A stretch of 64,000 nucleotides of DNA, taken from positions 180,563 through 244,562 of the forward strand of contig NZ_JBHUEO010000004.1 of the NCBI RefSeq assembly GCF_042680885.1, read 5' to 3'. Made by a program: the position numbers and the translations under genes. Positions 1 to 8,253 of the stretch are shown here, in pieces (positions within the stretch are counted from its first letter, which is position 1; each line of letters opens with the position of its first letter). This DNA comes from Siminovitchia sediminis. GTDB taxonomy: Bacteria; Bacillota; Bacilli; Bacillales; Bacillaceae_C. The notes below the pieces were generated by a model. The model had not been told where the DNA came from. It worked only from the letters and a program-made list of their open reading frames with translations, and made no database searches.

Positions 1-404
1 TCGATAGGGTATGCATCCCGCGCTCCGGCTTCCCTTGTAGCATCCAGGACAGCTCTCTGCTCTACAGCTGTAATTCCCGATGGCACGCAAACCATAACAT
101 ACGGCTTGCCGCTAAATGATCCTTTTGATTTGGCCGCCTGCTTAATAAAATATTTCATCATCGTAGCCGTTGTATCATAATCTGCAATGACCCCATCTCT
201 CATGGGCCGCATGGCGACAATATTACCCGGGGTGCGTCCAATCATGTTTTTCGCATCATTACCCACAGCTACAATCTTTTTTGTCTCTGTGTTCATGGCC
301 ACAACAGATGGCTCACGCAAAACAATTCCTTTTCCTTTTACAAAAACAAGGGTGTTCGCTGTCCCCAAGTCAATTCCTAAATCTTTCGTTCCAAATCCAA
401 ACAT
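1..404 (-). CDS. mreB: Rod-shape-determining protein MreB, partial
   Basis: N-terminal part of the bacterial actin homologue that forms filaments under the membrane and guides lateral cell-wall synthesis. The reading frame begins MFGFGTKDLGIDLGTANTLV, the phosphate-1 nucleotide-binding loop typical of MreB, and continues through the conserved stretch around NMIGRTPGN to the window edge, so about 134 of some 335 residues are present. The start is the ATG at 402-404, preceded by AAGGGAGATACAATC. It lies downstream of maf and radC, the same order as in Bacillus. The rest of the gene lies outside the window. Identification is firm. Confidence 0.95.
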   Translation of the reverse strand, partial: MFGFGTKDLGIDLGTANTLVFVKGKGIVLREPSVVAMNTETKKIVAVGNDAKNMIGRTPGNIVAMRPMRDGVIADYDTTATMMKYFIKQAAKSKGSFSGKPYVMVCVPSGITAVEQRAVLDATREAGARDAYPI

Positions 405-543
405 GATTGTATCTCCCTTTCTAACCCCATTGCATTCATTTTGAATATATGTTAAGACATAGCCTGGAAAAAGACGATATCCGTGTTTATCGACAAAAAA
501 TCACAAGATTTATTATATCCTATCAGCTCTAAAAATCATAGCC

Positions 544-684
544 TCACATAAATCCTTTTTCTTTCATACTTACATATTTATTATCGCCGATAATCAAATG
601 GTCCAAGACTTCAATTCCCATGATTTTACCGCACTCGGCCAATCTTTTGGTGACTTCAATATCTTCTCTTGATGGTGAGGGATC
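544..684 (-). CDS. radC: radC 3' exon (end of RadC/JAB domain protein)
   Basis: Encodes the last 46 residues of RadC, beginning DPSPSREDIEVTKRLAECGK and ending in KEKGFM. It is separated from the first 184 codons (3209-3760) by a group II intron. Joining the two exons in frame gives HNHPSG+DPSPS, the JAB1/MPN metal-site motif, and a total of about 230 residues, the normal length for this family. The split therefore looks like an intron in a functional gene rather than a decayed gene. RadC belongs to the JAB/MPN fold; its cellular role is not settled, despite the old DNA-repair name. Confidence 0.9.
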   Translation of the reverse strand, partial: DPSPSREDIEVTKRLAECGKIMGIEVLDHLIIGDNKYVSMKEKGFM

Positions 685-746
685 GTAGGGTAGGAACCAT
701 GCGCCTTACTCTGTTTTCCAAAGCAGGTTTCACAGCTCCCCCCTCA

Positions 747-780
747 GAACCGTACGTACACCTTTCAGCGTATACGGCTC
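747..780 (-). ncRNA. Group II intron domain V
   Basis: A 34-nt hairpin beginning GAGCCGTATACG and ending TACGTACGGTTC on the minus strand. It has the catalytic AGC triad at the base of the stem, a two-nucleotide bulge and a GAAA-type apical loop. This is the most conserved catalytic element of group II introns and confirms the element type. The stop codon of the intron-encoded protein lies in its apical loop. Confidence 0.9.
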
Positions 781-2642
781 GCCAGTTGACTGATCGGAAT
801 TTGCTTCTCATAGTGGTCATGATGGCACTTGTAACATAGGACAATGGTTTTTCTATTCCGTTCTATCATTTTCTTGTCCAAATATGTTATGTGCTTCTTT
901 TTCTTCAAATCCTTTAACTTACGGACATGATGAACCTCCATCTGACCTTCTGTTGTCCCACACGCTTCACATTTATTTGCTAATAAACGTTGTTCAAATT
1001 CAGTTCTACCCGAATATTTCATTGTGTTAATTAATACATCAATATCGCGAGAGTCAGCTTTGATAGCACCCTTATGCTTCGGCAGGTCTTTCAGCTTTAC
1101 GAACTGATGAAGCTTCTCGTTGCCATGTTTGTCTTTCCGAACCAGGGATAAGACTCCTTGTTTATGCGTTCGCATGCTGGAAGCAACTTTCATGGAGGTA
1201 CTTCTTCGTTTATTAGCAATTGTTTTAATGAAACTACTCTCGGCTAAGTAAAACAGTTTATCTAAATGGTGATAGTTATTAGCTAGCTTGTAGTAATTTG
1301 CGATTCCTCGCAATTCTGCGTTATAGGTATGAAGTATTTCCATTTCCGAATTGTTTATTAGTTTTGCTCTGTGTAAAATTTTAAAGTTGTCTAAGTTACC
1401 ATATCCGTTTTTAATTGCAAATTCTTTGATTTTCTTTTCAGGAATTTCTAACTTTATGGCACCTGATAGGGTTCTCTTTTTTAATGGATGTTTTTGTTTT
1501 TTGCAAGTAACCCTCTTGACCTTAACCTCATTCCATCTACGAAATTCATATCCAAGAAAGGGTATTGGATTCTTTAGATGGGTTACGAGTGTTTTTTCAT
1601 CACTAAGTTCAAGATGAAGTTCTTTTTTAAGAAAATATTTAATCGTTTCCTTCATTTTCATAGCACATTGTTTTGAGGCAGCCATTCCAATTACAAAATC
1701 ATCAGCATAACGGACATATTTCATTCTTTTATAATTTTTATCCATTGGGTCGATAGAAGGAACTTTTACTTGTTTGGCTTTAAGTTCCTGAATATTGAGG
1801 ACTAATTCCTCCCTGCCTTGCCAATGGTTATGCCCGTTTGTTTCATCAAGTCTTTTAATCTTCCGTGATAGTGTACTGATTTTTGATCGAACCTTGACGT
1901 ACTCCTCATTTCTTGTTCTAACCTTACCTTTATCAAATTCCTTCATTTGTTTTTCCATAAACAGGTCAAACTCATGAAGATAGATATTGGCTAGAATAGG
2001 AGAGATGATACCTCCTTGTGGAGTACCACTGTAGGATTTATGATATGTCCAATTTTCCATTACACCACTGGTTAGTACATTATGAATTAATAGCAGGAAA
2101 CGATGGTCATTTATTTTCTTTGAGATAAGTTTTAATAGCACCGTATGGTCAATATTGTCGAAGAACCCCTTAATATCTCCTTCAATACACCACGTTAAAC
2201 CTTTCCACGTGTTTTTGATTTGAGAGAGTGCTGTATGACAGCTTCGACCTTCTCTATATCCGTGTGAGTCTTCAGAGAATATGGAGTCATAAATATTTTC
2301 CAATATCATTCTCATAACTTCCTGTACTAACTTATCTTTGAAATTAGGACTCTTTTTTCCATTTGATTTAGGAATATAAACCCTTCTTACAGGTGAGAAA
2401 CGGAATGTTCCAGCTTTTAATTGCTCTATGATGCCATCTACTTTTTGTAAACTGAAACCATCTTTTGTTTCATTAGATATTCCCTTTGTTAGATTTCCTG
2501 CATTCGGATATAGCTTTGCATATGCTTTAATCCACAACTCTTTGTTATACATGAGACGGTAACAATCCGTAATGATGTTTCCTTTTTGAGAAGCATTCCT
2601 TATAACGTTCAACTGCCGAAATGGATTAGTTGCCATATTCAT
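765..2642 (-). CDS. ltrA: Group II intron reverse transcriptase/maturase with HNH endonuclease
   Basis: A 625-residue intron-encoded protein that assists splicing and, when active, retrohoming. A reverse transcriptase domain covers about residues 60-400, with YADD near 312-315. Maturase domain X follows, and a C-terminal HNH nuclease module runs from the CxxC near 557 to the CHHDH near 610. The start ATG at 2642 follows AAAGGAGCC; a second ATG lies two codons on. One oddity is at about 2338-2358: the segment reads NGKKSPNFKDK, where this family normally has KKRPLGIPxxxDK, as if 12 bp had been lost in frame from a conserved fingers motif. Reverse transcription may be impaired while splicing help survives; that is inference. 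Confidence 0.9.
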   Translation of the reverse strand: MNMATNPFRQLNVIRNASQKGNIITDCYRLMYNKELWIKAYAKLYPNAGNLTKGISNETKDGFSLQKVDGIIEQLKAGTFRFSPVRRVYIPKSNGKKSPNFKDKLVQEVMRMILENIYDSIFSEDSHGYREGRSCHTALSQIKNTWKGLTWCIEGDIKGFFDNIDHTVLLKLISKKINDHRFLLLIHNVLTSGVMENWTYHKSYSGTPQGGIISPILANIYLHEFDLFMEKQMKEFDKGKVRTRNEEYVKVRSKISTLSRKIKRLDETNGHNHWQGREELVLNIQELKAKQVKVPSIDPMDKNYKRMKYVRYADDFVIGMAASKQCAMKMKETIKYFLKKELHLELSDEKTLVTHLKNPIPFLGYEFRRWNEVKVKRVTCKKQKHPLKKRTLSGAIKLEIPEKKIKEFAIKNGYGNLDNFKILHRAKLINNSEMEILHTYNAELRGIANYYKLANNYHHLDKLFYLAESSFIKTIANKRRSTSMKVASSMRTHKQGVLSLVRKDKHGNEKLHQFVKLKDLPKHKGAIKADSRDIDVLINTMKYSGRTEFEQRLLANKCEACGTTEGQMEVHHVRKLKDLKKKKHITYLDKKMIERNRKTIVLCYKCHHDHYEKQIPISQLASRIR

Positions 2643-3208
2643 GGCTCCTTTCCAGTTAACGTTAACGTCAACCTGTCTCCCTTCCCCCTGCTAAACTCAT
2701 TACAAGCAAACGTTGGGTACTATGGAGACTCCGTTACCATATGCAATTTTCATAGACCTTTGTCTAATAGCCTGTTGGCACTTGCACTTAGGTAATCCCT
2801 GCATTATGTCATAATTTTAGAAACGTGATGGTTAGGTATCCCTTTCGACGGTTTCCTCTAGTTGAGGATTGAAGGACAAACCTTACTATGGACAGGAAAG
2901 CGGTGATTTCCAACAGACGCTCTGGAGATACGTCTCCCATTTTGTCCTCATTGCCTGTTAGCTATCGTAGACAATGGCGCACCCATCGCTCATTCGTCCA
3001 GGATTCAAGCAGTGCAGCTTTTACCATACATCACTTGGTCTGAAGAACTGACTCGACGATAGATAGCTTTGTCGTCTATTCTCCTTTTTACATCCTGCTC
3101 TGTTCCCTCTATGAGTTTCCTCTCAAGGTAAGATGCTGACCATAGAACATTGTAAGGAGTTCTAGATTTCGGTAGAAATCACTAAAATTACGCACCTTGC
3201 AGGCGCAC

Positions 3209-3760
3209 TCCGGATGGATGATTATGGAAACAGATAATAGAAGCAGCCGACCTGCGAAATGCTTCACGAAAAACCTCTCTGGGGTGGACAATAGAAGCAT
3301 TCAAGCTGCCAATAAAAACAGTTTGCCTATGGAGGACTTGATTCTTTGTGTTGAGGTACAAACATACGAAGTGTTCCTGTGTTAAAAATCTCATATCATT
3401 CATGACATAATTCGCACCATCTTCAGGGCTGCGTATTATATAACGATCATCATACGTAAGGTTGCTGATCCTTCTTCCTAATTCCACTGCTGCTGCAATT
3501 TGAACTGCCTTGGCTTGGCCAATCCCCTTGATGCTCATTACCTCTTCTAATGCTGCATCCTTCAGCCATAACAGCCCGCCGAATTGAGTCAGCAGCCTGT
3601 TGGCCAATTGCAGGGCAGATTCAGATTTGGTGCCTGTTCTTAGTAAGATGGCGAGAAGTTCATGGTTGGAGAGGCTGACAGCCCCGTGATGGATTAGTCT
3701 TTCCCTGGGACGTTCTTCTGCAGGAAAGTCCCTGATCATCAATGCATCAGACTCGTTCAT
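3209..3760 (-). CDS. radC: radC 5' exon (RadC/JAB domain protein)
   Basis: Encodes the first 184 residues of RadC: an N-terminal helix-hairpin-helix region (IKGIGQAKAVQI, about residues 70-85) and most of the JAB1/MPN domain up to HNHPSG. The exon stops exactly where the group II intron begins. An upstream in-frame TTG at 3778 exists, but the ATG at 3760 is the better start because GAGGAGGAAAGA lies immediately in front of it. The gene follows maf, with 25 bp between the maf stop and this start, as in other Bacillus genomes. Function depends on intron splicing to add the DPSPS end of the motif. Confidence 0.92.
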
Positions 3761-3785
3761 TCTTTCCTCCTCTTTCAAGCATAAT

Positions 3786-4352
3786 TTACACCGGGTACCC
3801 CATTTTCTTCAAAACACGCAATAAGCGGCCGATCGGAAGGCCGACAACGGAATAGTAGTCACCCTGGATGGATTTTACAAGGAGCCCGCCTTGTCCCTGG
3901 ATCCCGTAGGCACCTGCTTTATCAAAAGGTTCACCGGTATTTACATATTTCTCAATATCCTCATCCGACAATTCCCAAAAAATAACATCGGTCTTTTCAT
4001 AAAAGGTATGAATAGTTTCGTCATGGATGACGGCCACACCCGTATATACAGAATGGGTATTTCCCGAGAGTTCCGATAACATCTTTTTGGCAGACTCCCG
4101 GCTGGCAGGCTTTCCGAGAATTTTGTGACGATAAACGACGATCGTATCCGAACCAATGACAAAGGAATGCGGATATAGCCTTGCTGCTTTCTTAGCTTTT
4201 CTGGCTGCGAGCGTTGTTACGATATCGCCCGGCGGCAATTGGGATTCAATGGATTCGTCAATATTGGGTGAATAGGATTCAAATGGGACAGACAATTTTT
4301 CCAGAAGTTCTTTGCGACGGGGGGATGAAGAAGCTAAAATGAGGTTTGCCAT
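3786..4352 (-). CDS. maf: Maf nucleoside triphosphate pyrophosphatase
   Basis: A 188-residue Maf/Ham1-fold pyrophosphatase that hydrolyses non-standard or excess nucleoside triphosphates (in this family dTTP, UTP and modified bases). It starts MANLILASSSPRRKELL, the family's phosphate-binding SxSPRR signature, and contains GSDTIV (catalytic Asp/Thr region) and the DKAGAYGIQG motif near residue 155. The open frame extends further upstream, but the ATG at 4352 matches the family start and has AGGCAGGAA before it. It lies between spoIIB and radC, as in Bacillus subtilis. Confidence 0.95.
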   Translation of the reverse strand: MANLILASSSPRRKELLEKLSVPFESYSPNIDESIESQLPPGDIVTTLAARKAKKAARLYPHSFVIGSDTIVVYRHKILGKPASRESAKKMLSELSGNTHSVYTGVAVIHDETIHTFYEKTDVIFWELSDEDIEKYVNTGEPFDKAGAYGIQGQGGLLVKSIQGDYYSVVGLPIGRLLRVLKKMGYPV

Positions 4353-4457
4353 GCGGTTATTCCTGCCTTTCTCATCAAATGGGAGATACACCTCCATCCT
4401 ATCAAATAAGCATGCAAGAAACAATAGAGAGAACAAGTAGAGATGGTGAGCGGCGCA

Positions 4458-4487
4458 GTACAAAAAAAGCCCTCTTCTAAACAGAGG
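4458..4487 (-). terminator. Intrinsic terminator of spoIIB
   Basis: On the minus strand CCTCT-GTTTAG-AAGAGG is followed by GCTTTTTTT. The stem begins inside the last codons of spoIIB and its loop contains the stop codon, so termination follows translation end directly. maf would then need its own promoter or read-through. Confidence 0.75.
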
Positions 4488-5517
4488 ACTCATGAGCTGC
4501 AGTATAATATACTTTTAAAAAATTTAATAATGATTGCTGGGCTTTTGTCAGACTTTCCCTGTCTCCTGAAGCGGAAAAGGCACTTAATTGTTGATAAGCG
4601 TCATCCAGCTGGTCTCGCATATCTATCCCTGCCTGCTGCTGAATCTCCTGCCCCTTAAACTGTGCAATGACTGTTTCCGCTGTTTGAAGGCTTTGTTCAT
4701 CCACTTGGCCTGTAGCCTGAGCACCTGCTGCAGCTTTCGCAAGCGCGCCAAAGACAGCTGGAGCTTCTTTGATCCAGTTTGCATCCGCTTGGCTGTCCAC
4801 TTTGATCTGTTGTTCAGGAACACTAAATTCCTTTGTATATACATCAATCCCTTTGGCTTCGTAATCATCCGCCCAAGCTTTTGCAGATGTGACATTATCC
4901 GCAATTCCAACGAATAAAAACTGCTGATCATCCACATTCATAGAAACTGTCGGGACTCCCTGACTTGCCAACTGGCTGGATGTACTCTCCGCAGCCTCTT
5001 CCGTTGAGAACACTCCCCCCTGTACAACAGCAGCTGTTAAATCAGGCATTGTTGCTGAAACAGATCCGGCTTGTCCCGCTCCGGTGTCAGCGGTTACCCC
5101 CGGCGTTGCATCCGTCAGCGCTGTCCCGCTCTCCGGGTTTTCGACGAGCTTTAAGACGAACAACCCAAACCCGAGTCCTATTGCAACAGCTAAAGCAGCA
5201 GACACCAGCAGGCCGGCTTTATTTTTAGCCAACTTTTTTGGAACAAATGGAGCCAAACTCATTTTGGATCCAGGCTTCTTTTGATGAGAGGTGCCTTCTT
5301 TGCCGGTTGTTTTCTTAAATTCAGGTACTTCTTTTGAATCTTTCTCCGGCAACACCCACTCAAAATCATCTCCACGCAGCTGATCTTCCGCTGCCGCCGT
5401 CTCCTCCTTGGCTTTACTCCAATCTTTTATAAAGACCTCATCTTCTTTTAGAGACTGCTCCTCCCCATTAATTTTCAACTTCATCTGCTTTTTGGCCTGC
5501 CTTTTCTTACGTGCCAT
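4477..5517 (-). CDS. spoIIB: Stage II sporulation protein B (SpoIIB)
   Basis: A 346-residue membrane protein that localises to the sporulation septum and helps engulfment begin. The N-terminal cytoplasmic part is rich in Lys and Glu. One transmembrane segment is seen at about residues 105-130 (LLVSAALAVAIGLGFGLFVL), followed by a SPOR-like extracytoplasmic region (GGVFSTEEAAES, FLFVGIADN) that binds denuded peptidoglycan in this family. The ATG at 5517 is chosen over the one at 5553 because GGGAGGACTGATTGAA lies before it. Sequence conservation in the family is low; synteny with comC and maf supports the call. Confidence 0.88.
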   Translation of the reverse strand: MARKKRQAKKQMKLKINGEEQSLKEDEVFIKDWSKAKEETAAAEDQLRGDDFEWVLPEKDSKEVPEFKKTTGKEGTSHQKKPGSKMSLAPFVPKKLAKNKAGLLVSAALAVAIGLGFGLFVLKLVENPESGTALTDATPGVTADTGAGQAGSVSATMPDLTAAVVQGGVFSTEEAAESTSSQLASQGVPTVSMNVDDQQFLFVGIADNVTSAKAWADDYEAKGIDVYTKEFSVPEQQIKVDSQADANWIKEAPAVFGALAKAAAGAQATGQVDEQSLQTAETVIAQFKGQEIQQQAGIDMRDQLDDAYQQLSAFSASGDRESLTKAQQSLLNFLKVYYTAAHESSV

Positions 5518-5567
5518 TTCAATCAGTCCTCCCACTCTAGTAATTTTGTTCATAGTAGCACTTGAAA

Positions 5568-5602
5568 TAAAAAAAAGGACAAGACTTTTGTCGTCTCGCC
5601 CT
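5568..5602 (-). terminator. Intrinsic terminator downstream of the FAD oxidoreductase gene
   Basis: Minus strand GGGCGAGAC-loop-GTCTTGTCC followed by eight T. It separates the 5696-6973 gene from spoIIB. Confidence 0.8.
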
Positions 5603-5695
5603 TAAAGGATTTCGCCAATATCCCCTTTGGTTTTATGTATTATGAAAAGATCTTCAGTAATTCTTCACATTATACTTTTTGATGCTGGAAGTTTA

Positions 5696-6973
5696 TCACG
5701 AAATAGCATCCTGCAATTTCTTGTAAAACTTTAATATTCCTACAGCCTTTGCATGATGACTATGAAAGGGAATAGGTTTTAATTGATCGATCATTAGCGG
5801 GTTGTCTTCAAGCCCTTCATTGGTAATATGGTCAGCTATCATTTTTCCGAACAGTGAAGACATGGCAGCGCCATGACCACAATATCCAAACCCAAAATAA
5901 GTTCCATCTTCGAGCCGGCCCATATATGGGATCATCTCTTTCGTGAAGCCTACTTTTCCTCCCCATTGATATTCAACGCGTACGCCTTTTAATTGCGGGA
6001 ATACCTTGAGCATTCCTTGATGAAGCTGATGGAAAAGGTTTTTTTGGTCCCGTTTGCTCGATGCTCTTCCGGATCCGCCAAAAGCGAGCCGATGATCGGA
6101 GGTTCTTCGGAAATAATATAAAAGTCTTTTTGTGTCATGAATCGCGCGGTCATTTTTAATAATATCCTCCGCCAGCTCTTCAGGAAGAGGCTCCGTCGAG
6201 ATCATAATGCTTTCTATCGGTATAACCGATTTCTTAATTGTTGGGTTTACATCATCTGCATATCCATTTGTTGCAATGACGAGTTCGTCAGCAATGACCC
6301 GGCCTTCCGGCGTAGTCACGGTAACTTTACCTGAATTCCTTTCTATTTTTATAGCTGGGGAGTTTTCATATATGATACCGCCCATTTCTTCCACAGCTTC
6401 CGCCAGGCCAAGCGCATAGTTCAGCGGGTGAAAATGCGCACTCCCATAGTCAATTCTTCCTCCCTGATAGAAAGAAGTATTCATTTCAGAAGGCAAATCT
6501 TCTTTTTCTACAATCTTGATATCGTGATAGTTCATTACACGAGCCATATATTCCTGATCCCGCTTTAACGCATCCATATGACCAGGTTTATAAGCTGCAA
6601 AAAGGTCACCGTTTCTTTTGAAATCACAACGGATCTGATGCTTATTTATGATGTCCTCAATTAAATGAATAGAATCCAGGGAGAGCTGCCACATCATTTT
6701 TGCTGATTCCAAGCCTTTCTTTTTTTCCCATGCCTCCATGGATCCAATATACCCGGTGAGTACTTCCCCCCCGTTTCTTCCGCTGGCTCCTTGACCGGCT
6801 TGCCATTTTTCAACGATGATCGCTTTTACATTCTTTTTTTGCAAGTGATAGGCCGCAGATAGACCGGTATACCCTCCTCCAATAATCACAACATCGCAAT
6901 GTGTATCTCCCTGAAGATGGGGCCTGTCCTTCCTGTGATTGGACGTTGCTTCCCACATGGATAATGGTTTCAT
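5696..6973 (-). CDS. FAD-dependent amine/amino-acid oxidoreductase (DAO family, PuuB/OrdL-like)
   Basis: A 425-residue flavoenzyme of the D-amino-acid oxidase fold, closest in architecture to gamma-glutamylputrescine oxidase and related OrdL proteins. Residues 27-50 hold the Rossmann FAD motif (DVVIIGGGYTGLSAAYHL), followed by GASGRNGGE, the second dinucleotide contact. The C-terminal YFGFGYCGHGAAMSS closes the FAD site. Start ATG at 6973, preceded by GGAGGAATGCGGA. It stands alone between comC and spoIIB, where Bacillus subtilis has none, with its own terminator. The substrate cannot be read from sequence; a gamma-glutamyl amine or a secondary amine is plausible, given the amine pathway genes at 55-63 kb. 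Confidence 0.8.
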   Translation of the reverse strand: MKPLSMWEATSNHRKDRPHLQGDTHCDVVIIGGGYTGLSAAYHLQKKNVKAIIVEKWQAGQGASGRNGGEVLTGYIGSMEAWEKKKGLESAKMMWQLSLDSIHLIEDIINKHQIRCDFKRNGDLFAAYKPGHMDALKRDQEYMARVMNYHDIKIVEKEDLPSEMNTSFYQGGRIDYGSAHFHPLNYALGLAEAVEEMGGIIYENSPAIKIERNSGKVTVTTPEGRVIADELVIATNGYADDVNPTIKKSVIPIESIMISTEPLPEELAEDIIKNDRAIHDTKRLLYYFRRTSDHRLAFGGSGRASSKRDQKNLFHQLHQGMLKVFPQLKGVRVEYQWGGKVGFTKEMIPYMGRLEDGTYFGFGYCGHGAAMSSLFGKMIADHITNEGLEDNPLMIDQLKPIPFHSHHAKAVGILKFYKKLQDAIS

Positions 6974-7135
6974 TCCGCATTCCTCCAGCTCTATTCTCTA
7001 TTTGAATACGCCTTCTTATTGACCCACCATTCTTCTTGCAATTTAAGTGCCAACTTTTAAAACGGCGGCAGACAGTCCTTTCAAAATTTTTATCGGATTC
7101 TGTATATTTATTTTTACATAAATTATTCTATTAAG

Positions 7136-7168
7136 CATAAAAAAGCCCAATGAATATTCCATTGAGCG
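7136..7168 (-). terminator. Intrinsic terminator of comC
   Basis: Minus strand GCTCAATG-GAATATT-CATTGGGC followed by TTTTTT, just after the comC stop codon. Confidence 0.8.
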
Positions 7169-7174
7169 TAGAAA

Positions 7175-7915
7175 TTAAAAAAAACTCAAATACCAGGCAA
7201 GTATTTCATGGTGATAAAAGTAAGCGGCTAGAGTACCTATACCTATGAATGGCCCAAACGGGATCGGCTCTCGTTTTCTCACCATCCCGGTCATCAGGCC
7301 TATTCCACCTGCCAATGCTCCAAACAATACAGCCAGAAAAAAAGAAAGCAACACCAATTTTGTACCAAGAACCAGGCCCAAAACTGCAAATAACTTAATA
7401 TCTCCCCCGCCCATCGCTCCCCTGCTGACCATCGCAATCAATAGAAGCAGCCCAAATCCTGCTGCAGCGCCAGTGATGGAATCCCACCAGGGCTGAAGCG
7501 GGTCTATGAATCTTACAATAAGAAAAATCAGAGTAAACACAATTAGTATCTTGTCAGGAATCAACATATAACAAATATCCGTTACGGTGATGATCATAAA
7601 CAAGGAGATCAGAGTACATGCAATCAAAAAGTCAAACGTCCAGTCAAAATGAAGATAGGCCATAACAAAAAGGATTCCTGTTAACAGTTCGATCAACGGA
7701 TAAAGATAGGAAATGGGTTCGCTGCAATGGCGGCATTTGCCTTTGCAAACCACAAAAGAGATCACAGGGATCAGTTCAATGGGGGATAAGGACTTATGGC
7801 ATTTGGGACAGGAAGATCCAGGTTTGATCACTGACTGATTCATCGGAACCCGCAGTCCTGCAACATTAAAGAAGGAGCCAAATAGAAGCCCATATATAAA
7901 AATAATGAATATCAT
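7175..7915 (-). CDS. comC: Prepilin peptidase ComC (A24 family)
   Basis: A 246-residue integral membrane aspartic peptidase that cleaves and N-methylates the type IV pilin-like ComG proteins of the DNA-uptake machinery. The N-terminal cytoplasmic loop carries paired CPKCH and CRHC motifs (zinc site). The first catalytic Asp lies in the VTDICYMLIPD region near residue 110 and the second in GGGDIKLF near residue 170. About seven to eight hydrophobic helices are visible. The frame starts at ATG 7915. Synteny folC-comC is the Bacillus arrangement. Expression in Bacillus depends on ComK; no K-box pair was identified here. Confidence 0.95.
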   Translation of the reverse strand: MIFIIFIYGLLFGSFFNVAGLRVPMNQSVIKPGSSCPKCHKSLSPIELIPVISFVVCKGKCRHCSEPISYLYPLIELLTGILFVMAYLHFDWTFDFLIACTLISLFMIITVTDICYMLIPDKILIVFTLIFLIVRFIDPLQPWWDSITGAAAGFGLLLLIAMVSRGAMGGGDIKLFAVLGLVLGTKLVLLSFFLAVLFGALAGGIGLMTGMVRKREPIPFGPFIGIGTLAAYFYHHEILAWYLSFF

Positions 7916-8253
7916 GGATAGCGAACCCTTTCAAATTCAAATTTTATCTATACATTTTCAATAGACGATTATGATAGATACAAGATACAAAACATAAAGC
8001 CTCATATGAAAGGCAGGAAAAGATGTGAAATTTCTCAGGAGGCCCTGACGGATATTTATTAAGACGGGGAGGTGCCGGTGGGGGTGTGTTCTGACAGAGA
8101 GTGCCGGCATTATTGATGAAAGAGGGCGTCTATATAATCGCCCTCTCATAGTATCACGTTTTGATATCCGGCAGATCAACATCTATGTATATAATTATGT
8201 TAACAAACTCCCAGTTTCCTGTCACTGTTTATACGAAGACTTTAAAAATTCAT
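7916..8253 (-). other. folC-comC intergenic region
   Basis: About 340 bp with no supported gene. It contains a perfect hairpin at 8121-8146, listed separately, and presumably the comC promoter. Nothing else recognised. Confidence 0.5.
8121..8146 (-). terminator. Probable folC terminator hairpin
   Basis: Perfect stem AGAGGGCG / CGCCCTCT with a 10-nt loop. On the minus strand it is followed by TTCATC, a weak T-tract, so it is likely but not certain to act as the folC terminator. Confidence 0.5.

Larger units (their letters stand above)
685..3208 (-). mobile_element. Group II intron inserted in radC
   Basis: A self-splicing retroelement of about 2.52 kb in the same orientation as radC. The 5' boundary is GTGCG at 3208, directly after the codons for HNHPSG. 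The 3' boundary ends CCCTAC at 685, directly before GATCCCTCACC, which restores the RadC frame. Domain V is seen at 747-780 and domain VI between it and the 3' end. The intron carries one multidomain reading frame (765-2642) and a long structured 5' region (about 2643-3208) corresponding to domains I-III. The boundaries are inferred from restored RadC coding and the GUGCG/AY rule. Splicing is needed for a full RadC. Confidence 0.92.

Noticed and set aside
3786..4493. Maf with a 47-residue N-terminal extension
   Set aside because: The extension lies over the spoIIB terminator and lacks family similarity; ATG 4352 starts the conserved fold.
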